From assembly GCA_007133875.1 (NCBI GenBank), contig SLLW01000401.1, forward strand, positions 1-9,627: DNA of 9,627 nt, given 5' to 3'. Position 1 is the stretch's first letter, and each line of letters opens with the position of its first letter. Shown piece after piece: positions 1 to 7,028 of the stretch. The stretch comes from Balneolales bacterium (lineage in GTDB: Bacteria > Bacteroidota > Rhodothermia > Balneolales > Natronogracilivirgulaceae). The translations under genes and the position numbers were made by a program. The notes below the pieces were generated by a model, which saw only the letters and a list, made by a program, of their open reading frames with translations, was not told where the DNA came from and did not search any database.

Positions 1-43
1 AATTTACAGCTTGCGGTGTCAACAGAGATAATTGGTACATTAT

Positions 44-964
44 ATGAGAATCTCCGTCGTCATCCCAACACACAACCGCCCCGGCGGCCTGGCAGCAGCC
101 GTCAAAAGCGTCTTCAACCAAACCCTGCTGCCCAAAGAGCTGATCGTGGTTGACGACGGCTCCAACCCGCCAGTTTCGGAAGAAGTATTTGCCGGTTGTC
201 CGGCTGGATTATCCACAAAGCTGCTTCGAAACGAATCGCCCAAAGGCGCAAACAACGCCCGAAACCGGGGCATCAGGGAGGCAAGTGAAGAATGGATCGC
301 TTTTTTGGACGACGACGATGCGTTTTATCATCAAAAGATAGAAGCGGTAAACAAAAGCATACTAAAAAATCCCGGGGCGGATCTTTTCTATCATCCTGCC
401 GAAATCACCCTGGTTCGCGAAAACATAAGCTACACCTCGGGCTCATCAGAAGCTTCCAAATATAAAGACCTCGTAAAACAGCTGCTGATACGAAACATAG
501 TTGGCGGTACTTCCATGGTGATCATACGAAAATCTTCACTGGCAGAGGTTAACGGATTTGATGAAGACCTGCCAGCCATGCAGGACAAAGAGCTCTATAT
601 CAGGCTGGCAAAAAATGGATCACAGTTCTGCCACATCAACAAAGCCCTGACCAAATACCACCACGATATAACAGCACAAAGCATCACGCACAGCCAGGAC
701 AAGGGGAGACAGGCCATGGACCTCATCAGGGAAAAACACGCAGCTGTGTTCGCCAAGCTGAGCAAAAAAGAACAAAATGCATTTCAAACGCAACATTGCC
801 GCAAGATGGTCTTTAAGTCTCTGCTTAACAATGACCTGCGCGGAGCATATAGCCATCAGTGGGCAGTATGCAAACAAACCCTTAGCCCTAAAGATCTCCT
901 TATGCTGATGATAATCCCCTTAGGAGTAAAAACGGTTTTTAAAGTTCGCTCCCTTAAAGGGTAA
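44..964 (+). CDS. Glycosyltransferase family 2 (GT-A fold)
   Basis: Probable inverting glycosyltransferase that moves a sugar from a nucleotide-sugar donor to a growing surface glycan at the cytoplasmic side of the membrane. From ATG at 44 the protein is 306 residues. The N-terminus ISVVIPTHNRP is the first beta strand of the GT2 fold. VVDDGS at about residues 35-40 binds the nucleotide, ARNRGI at 72-77 follows, and FLDDDDA at 87-93 holds the metal-binding DxD motif. The later MQDKELYIRLA stretch fits the usual acceptor-side/catalytic region. No convincing membrane segment is seen. A TTG at 32 in the same frame would add four residues, but ATG 44 gives the canonical GT2 start. The stop lies 15 bases before the next GT2 gene, so the two are probably co-transcribed. 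The gene is GC-rich: bases 61-120 contain 38 G+C of 60 by hand count. Donor and acceptor cannot be told from sequence. Confidence 0.9.
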   Translation: MRISVVIPTHNRPGGLAAAVKSVFNQTLLPKELIVVDDGSNPPVSEEVFAGCPAGLSTKLLRNESPKGANNARNRGIREASEEWIAFLDDDDAFYHQKIEAVNKSILKNPGADLFYHPAEITLVRENISYTSGSSEASKYKDLVKQLLIRNIVGGTSMVIIRKSSLAEVNGFDEDLPAMQDKELYIRLAKNGSQFCHINKALTKYHHDITAQSITHSQDKGRQAMDLIREKHAAVFAKLSKKEQNAFQTQHCRKMVFKSLLNNDLRGAYSHQWAVCKQTLSPKDLLMLMIIPLGVKTVFKVRSLKG

Positions 965-979
965 GCCTATGTTGTTTCT

Positions 980-1804
980 ATGACCCTCTCGGTTGTCCTG
1001 TCTGTTTACGCCCGCGAAAAACCTGTTTATCTTGAACAGGCCCTTGAAAGCATTTGGGACAATCAAACACTCAGGCCTGGCGAGATTGTACTGGTGGAGG
1101 ATGGCGCGCTGACCCCTGGGTTGTACAACCTTATTGACTCCTGGAAAAACAAGCTGCAAAACAATCTTCTGATTGTCAAACTATCTGAAAACAAAGGACT
1201 TGCATCCGCTCTCAACGCGGGGATAAAGCATTCTTCCGGCGACTACATCGCCCGCATGGACACCGACGACATCTCACTGCCCGCACGTTTTGAAAAACAA
1301 GTTGCATTCCTTCAGAACAACCCGGATGTGGACATCCTTGGGACATGGGCTCACGACATTGATGCAGAAGGAAACAAACTTTCGCTAAGAAAAGTGCCTG
1401 CAACGCATCAAAAAATAATGAAATACATCTGGACCTGCCCGCTGATCCACCCCTCAGTGATGTTTAAAAAACAAGCCCTGCTTGACGTTGGCCTCTACAA
1501 CGAAAGCATTGCCAGGAGACAGGATTATGAGCTGTGGTTCAGGTGCGCTGCGGCAGGCCTGCAATTTGCCAACATCCCCGAGCCATTGCTGCTTTATCGG
1601 TTCACAGAAGCCTGGTTCGAAAAAAATAACGCGTCGGTGCTTTGGCAGCAAGCAAAAATGGGGTGGCGCGGGTGCCGGATGCTGAAACTAGGCCCCGTGG
1701 CTTATATCGGAACCGCTTTCCCGTTATTGAAGATCTTGCTGCCGAAAAAGGCGGGGATGAAGGTTGCCGCGCTTTTTAAGCGAGTTGACCCCCGCAACCG
1801 ATAA
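980..1804 (+). CDS. Glycosyltransferase family 2, AmsE-like
   Basis: Second GT2 glycosyltransferase, 274 residues, expected to add one sugar during exopolysaccharide or O-antigen repeat assembly. Visible motifs are LSVVLSVYAREKP at the N-terminus, IVLVEDGA at about 36-43 (nucleotide site, VEDG in place of VDDG), NKGLASALNAGI at 71-82, ARMDTDD at 91-97 (DxD metal site), HPSVMFKK at 157-164 and QDYELWFR at 181-188. The N-KGLA-ALN-GI and HPSVM pattern is typical of the AmsE/WcaA-like branch of GT2, which separates it from the other GT2 genes in this window. ATG 980 is the natural start because the beta-1 strand begins at residue 3. It follows the preceding GT2 gene by 15 bases with no visible terminator. 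Downstream lies a decayed GT2 fragment. Enzyme class is secure; the linkage made is unknown. Confidence 0.88.
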   Translation: MTLSVVLSVYAREKPVYLEQALESIWDNQTLRPGEIVLVEDGALTPGLYNLIDSWKNKLQNNLLIVKLSENKGLASALNAGIKHSSGDYIARMDTDDISLPARFEKQVAFLQNNPDVDILGTWAHDIDAEGNKLSLRKVPATHQKIMKYIWTCPLIHPSVMFKKQALLDVGLYNESIARRQDYELWFRCAAAGLQFANIPEPLLLYRFTEAWFEKNNASVLWQQAKMGWRGCRMLKLGPVAYIGTAFPLLKILLPKKAGMKVAALFKRVDPRNR

Positions 1805-1825
1805 CCTGTTGCAACCAGCAAATAA

Positions 1826-2046
1826 ACATGTATTATTTCCTGAAAGCATCAGGACTTTGAGGAAATATTGCTTGATGACTGCAGTAGCGATAACAGGGTG
1901 GAAATACTAAAGCAATATGCTAACAAAGACAGATGCCACTTCTTTTTGTCAACAAAACAACCTCCGGAAGCCTGATCGGACAATGGAGAATGGGCATTGA
2001 ATTAGCAAGTGGGATATTTGTATGGATAGCCCAAAGAGAAGATTAA
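1826..2046 (+). pseudogene. GT2 glycosyltransferase remnant
   Basis: This stretch between two intact genes reads as the N-terminal part of a GT2 enzyme broken by stops and a frameshift. In the frame of base 1853 it gives KHQDFEEILLDDCSSDN, then VEILKQYANKD and FFLSTK before TGA at 1973-1975; a TGA at 1841-1843 interrupts the same frame further upstream. From about 1963 the following frame continues as SGSLIGQWRMGIELASG and FVWIAQRED, ending at TAA 2044-2046. Together this is the familiar GT2 block: ILLDDCSSDNS, then NSGS-QW--GIELA-G, then WIAESDD. The DxD region is already degraded (AQRED). No start codon and no C-terminal half remain. It is probably a relic of a third glycosyltransferase lost when neighbouring genes were exchanged. 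A sequencing indel would explain the frameshift but not the missing rest of the gene. Confidence 0.8.
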
Positions 2047-2101
2047 GCATAAAATACTCTCCTGGGCAAAATGATCAAATTATATGCTGTATGGAAACCT
2101 C

Positions 2102-2908
2102 ATGAGACTGCTCAAAAGAACCATTCATTCCCTTTTAAAAAAGCTTGGCTACAGGCTTGTAAAGATTTCAGGTAAAAAAGCAAGGTCGGTTGTGGTTGCT
2201 AAAGATGATGAGGATACCCCTTCAAACATAAATGTGTTTGTAATGGAGTTCATGGGTCCGACCGGCGTTGGCAAAACAACCCTGGTTGAAAGGATTAAGA
2301 ATCAAACTGCTGCCGAATGGTATTACCGGGAAAACCTATCCTCTCTGACACCAACAGAACGAGACGGGGTGTTGAGTGGAGGGTTGCATTGGGAGATTCT
2401 TTTTGACAGGTTTTTGAGGCTTGATGGACGCAACTTGGATGGTTATCTTAAAACAAAAATGATGAGATATCTTGCGCAAGTCATGCTTCATGATCTTCAT
2501 TTGCAAAACGGGGTGCCTGATAAAGGCTTTCTGCTTGATGAAGGGATTTGTCACAACTTTTCCAAGGAACTAAATGCGTTGCCGGAAAACGAATTTAACA
2601 AAATAATGGCAGGCAGAGCGCTCGTATACCTGGCACCAAAGAATCCTTCCACTGTTGTAAAACGCATCAGGGAAAGAGCTCAAAACAGCGGAAAAATGGT
2701 AAGCCACCAAAAGGGGTTGTCGGACGACGAACTGTGTCTAATGGCAGAATTGCAAATGAACCAGTTTAAGATGCTGATATCCCGGGCACGGGCCATAGGC
2801 ATTCCGGTTTGCACTGTTTATGCTGAAGATGATTTTGACCGAAACGCTGAAACCATCCTTGGTTTTGAAAAAACATTGTCTCGCTCACAAAATGTTCGGA
2901 TCACGTGA
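2102..2908 (+). CDS. P-loop NTPase, thymidylate-kinase-like, role unknown
   Basis: The protein carries a clear Walker A motif, MGPTGVGKTT, at about residues 51-60, preceded by a hydrophobic strand (VFVMEF). A second strand ending in acidic residues, GFLLDEG at 142-148, resembles the Walker B/DRx position of nucleoside monophosphate kinases. VYLAPKNPSTVVKRIRER at about 175-192 matches the strand plus basic LID-like helix of thymidylate-kinase-type P-loop proteins. It is therefore most likely a small-molecule kinase or related NTPase, but I do not recognise a named family. The first 20 residues (MRLLKRTIHSLLKKLGYRLV) form a basic amphipathic helix that could touch the membrane, as in other glycan-locus proteins. 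Start is uncertain: ATG 2084 in frame adds six residues, and ATG 2102 is preferred because GGAAAC lies just upstream and it gives the more natural N-terminus. It precedes the putative rhamnosyltransferase in the same frame, separated by one TGA. Confidence 0.7.
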   Translation: MRLLKRTIHSLLKKLGYRLVKISGKKARSVVVAKDDEDTPSNINVFVMEFMGPTGVGKTTLVERIKNQTAAEWYYRENLSSLTPTERDGVLSGGLHWEILFDRFLRLDGRNLDGYLKTKMMRYLAQVMLHDLHLQNGVPDKGFLLDEGICHNFSKELNALPENEFNKIMAGRALVYLAPKNPSTVVKRIRERAQNSGKMVSHQKGLSDDELCLMAELQMNQFKMLISRARAIGIPVCTVYAEDDFDRNAETILGFEKTLSRSQNVRIT

Positions 2909-2932
2909 CTTGTTTTATCAAATCATAACCAC

Positions 2933-3865
2933 TTGAAAAAAATTAAGGTTTTTGGGATAGTAAGATATTCTGTTCTTACTGATAGCTTAGATGAAGGGCC
3001 ATGGGCGGTTAGCAATAGTTTGTCTTTTTCAGATTTAGAAAAAACGCTTTTTGAGAAAAGTCGGCTTCTTTTAAGGTTCTATTTATTTAAAAAAGTAACA
3101 TTGCCCTCCCTGGCTGCCAACTTAAGGGACTGGGCGGACTTCAGAGTTTTAGTTATAACATCTGTCAAATTACCTGAAAAAAGCTTGTATGAATTACATA
3201 GTCTTTGCAATCAGTATGATTTTGTCAATGTGTTTTCAATTGGCGTGAAAGATGGCGCCATGGATGATCTGATAAATAGCTATATTGAAGAGGAGGTTAA
3301 TAAAGATGAGGTTTACTTTACGTTTAGAATTGATGATGATGATGCGCTAGCATGGGACTACACTGACATCATAAGGCCTTACTTGTCAACCCATTTTGTT
3401 GACACGGCCATCTCATTGCCCCTGGGTTATAGCGGGTTTTTTGATCCAGACAAGCAACAAATCACATTATATGGAGAAACCTATTCTTCAATGACCGCCC
3501 TTGGCCTGGGTTTGATTTCTACCAAGAATAGCAAATTCTGCCATGTTTTTGATATAAAGGCCAGGGGCGGCCATTATAAAACCGATAGGGTTGTTCCGGT
3601 ATTGCTCCTGTCTGCAAAACATGCATATCTTAGGGTGCTACATGCCTATGGAGATATGTACCATGGGAAAAATGCGCGAATGCGATCAGAAAGAACAAGG
3701 GCTAAAACAAAATGGGCCGTCTCAAAAGAGGAGATCATGGAAAGGGTAAACCTCCCAAGAGACTTCTTCGCTGAACAGCCCACGGATAATCAGCACCAGA
3801 AAAGACCGATTAGGTTTATGGTTAAACACTTTCTGGCTTGCATCATTAGATGCTTTGAAAAATGA
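2933..3865 (+). CDS. Putative rhamnosyltransferase (PF11316-like)
   Basis: Probable GT-A type glycosyltransferase of the 'putative rhamnosyl transferase' family. Family-like features are the early RYSV segment, LFKKVTLPSLAANLRDWADF at about 51-70, VLVITSVKLPE just after it, and FRIDDDDALAWDY at 131-143, where the DDDD cluster would bind the metal and nucleotide sugar. Its 310 residues fit the family size. The start is TTG at 2933: the first in-frame ATG is residue 110, inside the domain, and the only upstream boundary is the TGA at 2906-2908 that ends the preceding gene. The gene is AT-rich compared with its flanks: bases 3181-3240 have 17 G+C of 60. An 81-base gap with a candidate promoter follows. 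The rhamnose specificity is a family label and has not been shown by the sequence; another sugar is possible. Confidence 0.75.
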   Translation: MKKIKVFGIVRYSVLTDSLDEGPWAVSNSLSFSDLEKTLFEKSRLLLRFYLFKKVTLPSLAANLRDWADFRVLVITSVKLPEKSLYELHSLCNQYDFVNVFSIGVKDGAMDDLINSYIEEEVNKDEVYFTFRIDDDDALAWDYTDIIRPYLSTHFVDTAISLPLGYSGFFDPDKQQITLYGETYSSMTALGLGLISTKNSKFCHVFDIKARGGHYKTDRVVPVLLLSAKHAYLRVLHAYGDMYHGKNARMRSERTRAKTKWAVSKEEIMERVNLPRDFFAEQPTDNQHQKRPIRFMVKHFLACIIRCFEK

Positions 3866-3895
3866 GAGAGGGTTATGTTTGTGCATTTAATTTTA

Positions 3896-3903
3896 TATCT
3901 TTG
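3896..3903 (+). promoter_or_regulatory. Candidate Bacteroidota -7 box
   Basis: TATCTTTG matches the Bacteroidota -7 consensus TAnnTTTG exactly and lies 43 bases before the pqqD-like ATG at 3947, in the only sizeable gap ahead of the cassette. The -33 side is weak. The nearest TTTG (3878-3881) is only 14 bases away, shorter than the usual 19-21; at the right distance only TTAT (3873-3876) is found. It would drive the cassette separately from the upstream genes. Such short boxes occur by chance in AT-rich DNA. Confidence 0.3.
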
Positions 3904-3946
3904 TGTTGCTTGTAAAACTACTCAAGCATAAAAAGACTCCGGAGCT

Positions 3947-4402
3947 ATGTCTACACCAAAACAATTAAAGGTTAACGAACCACATGTGGTGCACGAAACC
4001 ATCGATGGGGAAACCATTTTGCTAGATCTACGCAAAGGCCTTTATTACAGCCTGAACGATTCAGCATCTGCACTTTGGGATTATATTCAATTAACAAGTG
4101 ATCCGGGGGCGGCCATTAAGCTTTTGGCAAAAGAAGGTCGAGGGGATAATGAAAAGATCGCCGCTGCTGTTAACCAGTTTCTGTGCGAGCTTCTGGAAGA
4201 GGAGCTTCTCGTAGCCGGTAAGGAAACAGGTCCGGTTTCCGAAACGGAAATGAACTCGGCGGCTGAAATTTTGAAGTCTTTTGCCGCTGACTTTTCTCCT
4301 CCGGCAATGAGGAAATATACCGACATGCAGGACCTGTTGCTGCTTGACCCCATACACGACGTGGAGCAGGAGGGGTGGCCGGAACCCAAAGAAGATGAGT
4401 AA
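3947..4402 (+). CDS. PqqD-family peptide-binding protein with C-terminal tail
   Basis: Small PqqD-like protein of 151 residues. PqqD domains are winged-helix recognition elements that hold a peptide for a modifying enzyme; in HPr-rel-A gene sets the PqqD relative is annotated as a peptide chaperone. The domain covers about residues 8-90. HVVHETIDGETILLDLRKG at 13-31 gives the beta hairpin, YYSLNDSASALWDYI at 33-47 is the signature (YY-LN--A--LW), and NQFLCELLEEELL at 76-88 is the closing helix. Classical PqqD is about 90 residues, so roughly 60 are extra. The tail contains FSPPAMRKYTDMQDLL followed by LLDPIHDVEQEGWP (116-145), a compact motif that looks conserved. The TAA (4400-4402) is followed immediately by the ATG of the nucleotidyltransferase, so the two are probably translationally coupled. 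No precursor peptide gene is evident nearby. Confidence 0.85.
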   Translation: MSTPKQLKVNEPHVVHETIDGETILLDLRKGLYYSLNDSASALWDYIQLTSDPGAAIKLLAKEGRGDNEKIAAAVNQFLCELLEEELLVAGKETGPVSETEMNSAAEILKSFAADFSPPAMRKYTDMQDLLLLDPIHDVEQEGWPEPKEDE

Positions 4403-5533
4403 ATGCAACAGTCTGCCTGCAACCCCTTTCCCTCTCCCGGACAGGAATTATTGTTGAAAGCTGCTTTTTTTGAAAAAGAGCCAGCAAGGGAGGCCTGGGC
4501 CGAATGGAGAAAAACGACTGATTTTGAGCTGGACGTGGACAGTGGCTCCCAGAAACTGCTGCCGCTGGTCTACCAAAACCTTCTTCGACATCAGGTCGAT
4601 GACCCTGTCATTCCCAGGCTCAAAGGCATGTACCGAAAGACCTGGTCAAACAATCACTTTCTTTTTTACCTCACTGGAAATCTGCTAACCCTCTTACAAA
4701 AAGCAGGGATTCCGGTCATGCTGCTGAAAGGAGTGCCGCTTACACTTCTCTATTACAGGAACCACGCGCTCCGACCCATGTCGGATGTAGACCTGATGGT
4801 GCCCCATGCGCATGCCGAACCAGCAATCGAATTGCTGGGAAAAAATGGTTGGTCTTTAAGAAACCCCTCCCAGCTGCGGTTCTTGCTTAAATACGGACGA
4901 AGCACTGACCTTGCAGACAGAGATCAAAACGAAATTGACCTGCATTGGCACCCGATCTTTGAAGCTTATGATGAGAAGACAGGATCCGTGTTCTGGGACC
5001 GGGCAGTGTCCGTGGAGGTGTCAGGCATGCAGACCAAGACCATGTGCTCAGCAGATATGTTGCTGCATGTCATTGTCCACGGCCTGCGAAGCAACAATGA
5101 ACCCCCGGTCAGGTGGGTGCCAGACTCGCTCATGATCATACGCCAGGATCGTTACCCCGTCGACTGGGCTCGGCTGACAGAGCTAACTAGCCGGTACTCC
5201 GTTTCATTGCAAATGAAAGCAGCCCTCAATTATCTGTGCGGCACATTTGATACTCCTATACCTGAGTGTGTTATTGACAGGATAAACGGAATAAAACCCA
5301 AGTGGGCAGACCGGATAGTTTGCCGGCACGCTTTCGCTTTCGGCGACCGCGCTGTGCATACCTTCAGGCAAAGGGTATATAAAATCTATGTAAACTACAT
5401 CCGTCAATCCGGAAGAAAAGGGGTTTTTCGCTTGCACTTCGGTTTTGTGCGCTATGTATACGCGCTTTCAAGTGGACGGTTTTGGCCAGCATTGATCTAT
5501 AAATATTTTCGTTTGCTTTTGACAAACAGGTGA
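4403..5533 (+). CDS. Nucleotidyltransferase, PF14907 type
   Basis: Uncharacterised nucleotidyltransferase-fold protein of 376 residues. The family motifs are clear. VMLLKGVPLTLLYYRNHALR at about 105-124 ends in RPMSDVDLMV (124-133), where D128 and D130 are the expected metal-binding pair. NEIDLHWHPIFE at 176-187 supplies a third acidic residue, and HVIVHGLRSNNEPPVRWVPD at 222-241 is the helical region seen in this family. Members recur beside PqqD-like and HprK-like genes and in some lasso-peptide clusters; their substrate is, to my knowledge, unknown. By fold, the activity should be transfer of a nucleotide (or phosphoryl group) to a small molecule, peptide or protein. The start directly abuts the pqqD-like stop, and the TGA at 5531-5533 overlaps the GTG of the next frame, so it sits inside a tight operon. 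No membrane segments are seen. Confidence 0.85.
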   Translation: MQQSACNPFPSPGQELLLKAAFFEKEPAREAWAEWRKTTDFELDVDSGSQKLLPLVYQNLLRHQVDDPVIPRLKGMYRKTWSNNHFLFYLTGNLLTLLQKAGIPVMLLKGVPLTLLYYRNHALRPMSDVDLMVPHAHAEPAIELLGKNGWSLRNPSQLRFLLKYGRSTDLADRDQNEIDLHWHPIFEAYDEKTGSVFWDRAVSVEVSGMQTKTMCSADMLLHVIVHGLRSNNEPPVRWVPDSLMIIRQDRYPVDWARLTELTSRYSVSLQMKAALNYLCGTFDTPIPECVIDRINGIKPKWADRIVCRHAFAFGDRAVHTFRQRVYKIYVNYIRQSGRKGVFRLHFGFVRYVYALSSGRFWPALIYKYFRLLLTNR

Positions 5534-5538
5534 TCTCG

Positions 5539-6231
5539 ATGAAAAAAGAAATCAGGCAACCAGATTTCAGTGTAATCATGCCGGTTTTCAACGGGGAAAA
5601 GTACATCGGAGAAGCGCTCAGCAGTGTGTTTGCAGACCCTTTTGATTCTTACGAAGTCATTGTGGTTGACGATGGCTCAACGGATAATACGGCAGAAGTC
5701 GCCAGGTCCTTCCCTGGGGTGAAACATCAATATCAGCCAAATCAGGGTGTGGCTGTGGCCAGAAATACCGGCATCCAACTGGCTAGGGGAAAATACATTG
5801 CCTTTCTGGATAGTGATGATGTTTGGGCTTCGGGCAGGTTTGCCAAGTCATTTGAAGTGCTGGAAAACAACCCGATGGTGCAGTATTTATTGGGTCAGCT
5901 TATCATGTTTTTGGAGGATGGATGCATTAAGCCAAATCACATTCGTGATGAATGGCTTGAAAAACAAATGGATTCAGTCGGAGCTGGCGTAATGACAGCA
6001 AGGAGGACAGTCTTTGACCAGGTTGGGCTTTTTAATCCGTCTTACCGCGTAGGAGAAGATGCCGAATGGTTGCTCCGGGCAAAAGAGAAAGGAACTGTTA
6101 TGAAAAAAACACCCTTTCTTGTTATCCGGCGCCGATTGCACAATAACAATCTTACCAATGCCGGATCAACCGAAAGAAAAGCACGTACACTCAAAATGCT
6201 ACGGGAATCACTTGTCAGGAAAAATAAATGA
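5539..6231 (+). CDS. Small GT2 glycosyltransferase, cassette copy 1
   Basis: Short GT2 protein, 230 residues from ATG 5539. Motifs: FSVIMPVFNGEKYI near the N-terminus, VIVVDDGSTDNT at about 40-51, YQPNQGVAVARNTGI at 65-79, AFLDSDDVW at 88-96 (DxD), VGEDAEWLLRA at 171-181 as probable catalytic region, and a terminal RRRLHNNNLT at 197-206 followed by a basic helix. The RR-H--N-T ending is shared with the GT2 domains at 6323-7024 and within 7029-8813, so these are paralogues. A GTG at 5530 in frame would overlap the previous stop (GTGA). ATG 5539 is preferred because AGGTGA at 5528-5533 sits five bases upstream as a Shine-Dalgarno-like site. The protein is shorter than the GT2 enzymes at 44-1804 and lacks any membrane anchor. 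Acceptor and donor are unknown; being inside the PqqD/HprK-like cassette suggests the acceptor may be the cassette's own target. Confidence 0.85.
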   Translation: MKKEIRQPDFSVIMPVFNGEKYIGEALSSVFADPFDSYEVIVVDDGSTDNTAEVARSFPGVKHQYQPNQGVAVARNTGIQLARGKYIAFLDSDDVWASGRFAKSFEVLENNPMVQYLLGQLIMFLEDGCIKPNHIRDEWLEKQMDSVGAGVMTARRTVFDQVGLFNPSYRVGEDAEWLLRAKEKGTVMKKTPFLVIRRRLHNNNLTNAGSTERKARTLKMLRESLVRKNK

Positions 6232-6322
6232 AGAGACCCGGGCCATTACACAAAAATTGACACAAGACGATAACTGTTGGATTGCGAGCTTCTTTTGACC
6301 AATTTAATCAAATTATCCCTGC

Positions 6323-7024
6323 ATGAAAAATAGCGGCCAACCCCTTGTCAGCACGATCATACCGGTATATAACGGAGCCAGGTACATAGCCCGGGCCATA
6401 GAAAGCATCCTGGAACAGGAATACGAAAACATCGAGATTGTTGTGGTCGACGACGGATCAACCGATGATACCGCTGCCGTTCTAAAGAAACTCACGCACC
6501 AAATATCTTATTTTTATCAAGAAAATTCAGGGGTTGCAGCAACAATGAATCATGGTGTTCAAAGGGCAAAGGGCGACTTCTTCTCCTTCATTGATTCAGA
6601 CGACTACTGGCTTCCTGGAAAAATAAACAAGCAGCTGAAGATATTAAAAGAAAACCCTGAGATCGACATGGTTTTTTGTCATGTAAAGCAGTTTTATAGC
6701 CCGGAACTTTCGCGCGAATACAGAGAGAAATACGCATGTCCCAAGGAACCTATGCCTGGCCACAATTCTGGTAGTCTGTTGATTCGGAGGTCTTCTTTCT
6801 TTAAAGTGGGCCTGTTAGACGGAAAATATGAGAAAGGAGCCTTTAATGACTGGTACATGCGCGCCAATACCATGGGCCTCCGCTCCATTATGCTGCCCGA
6901 TATCTTTTACATGCGCCGGATCCACGACACAAACACTGGTATCCTGAAGAAGGACAAATATGTCGATTATGTGAGGATGCTGAAAGCACATCTTGAAAGA
7001 CAACGGAGCTCTGACAAAAAATAA
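6323..7024 (+). CDS. Small GT2 glycosyltransferase, cassette copy 2
   Basis: Second small GT2, 233 residues. It shows STIIPVYNGARYIARAIES at 10-28, IVVVDDGSTDDT at 39-50, FYQENSGVAATMNHGV at 64-79, FIDSDDYW at 89-96 and FNDWYMRA at 174-181. The closing YMRRIHDTNTG is at 196-206, then a helix (DYVRMLKAHLERQR). It is a clear paralogue of the preceding GT2, but two positions differ. The usual ARN-GI segment is TMNHGV, and the GED--W region reads AFNDWYM, so donor or acceptor preference may have changed. The fold and DxD are intact and activity is plausible. Unlike the rest of the cassette it is separated from its upstream neighbour, by 91 bases in which I see no gene, clear promoter or terminator. 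The stop at 7024 lies four bases before the preferred ATG of the kinase-GT2 fusion. Confidence 0.85.
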   Translation: MKNSGQPLVSTIIPVYNGARYIARAIESILEQEYENIEIVVVDDGSTDDTAAVLKKLTHQISYFYQENSGVAATMNHGVQRAKGDFFSFIDSDDYWLPGKINKQLKILKENPEIDMVFCHVKQFYSPELSREYREKYACPKEPMPGHNSGSLLIRRSSFFKVGLLDGKYEKGAFNDWYMRANTMGLRSIMLPDIFYMRRIHDTNTGILKKDKYVDYVRMLKAHLERQRSSDKK

Positions 7025-7028
7025 AGAA

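Noticed and set aside
3875..3931. An 18-codon frame just before the pqqD-like gene (MFVHLILYLCVACKTTQA) as a possible modified-peptide precursor
   Set aside because: It is very short, has no leader/core organisation and no good ribosome binding site, and overlaps the candidate -7 box. Chance is the simpler explanation.
4087..4487. Long minus-strand open frames opposite the pqqD-like gene and the nucleotidyltransferase start
   Set aside because: Their translations are low-complexity or Ser/Arg/Pro-rich with no family motif, and they lie opposite strongly supported + strand genes.
6232..6322. Gap between the two small GT2 genes as a site for a small RNA, promoter or peptide gene
   Set aside because: Only a 10-codon frame and a lone TTGACA-like string without a matching downstream box are visible; no hairpin stands out.
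6993..7028. Upstream TTG start for the kinase-GT2 fusion
   Set aside because: It would overlap the previous gene by 32 bases and add a polar segment without a visible role; ATG 7029 follows the preceding stop by four bases.
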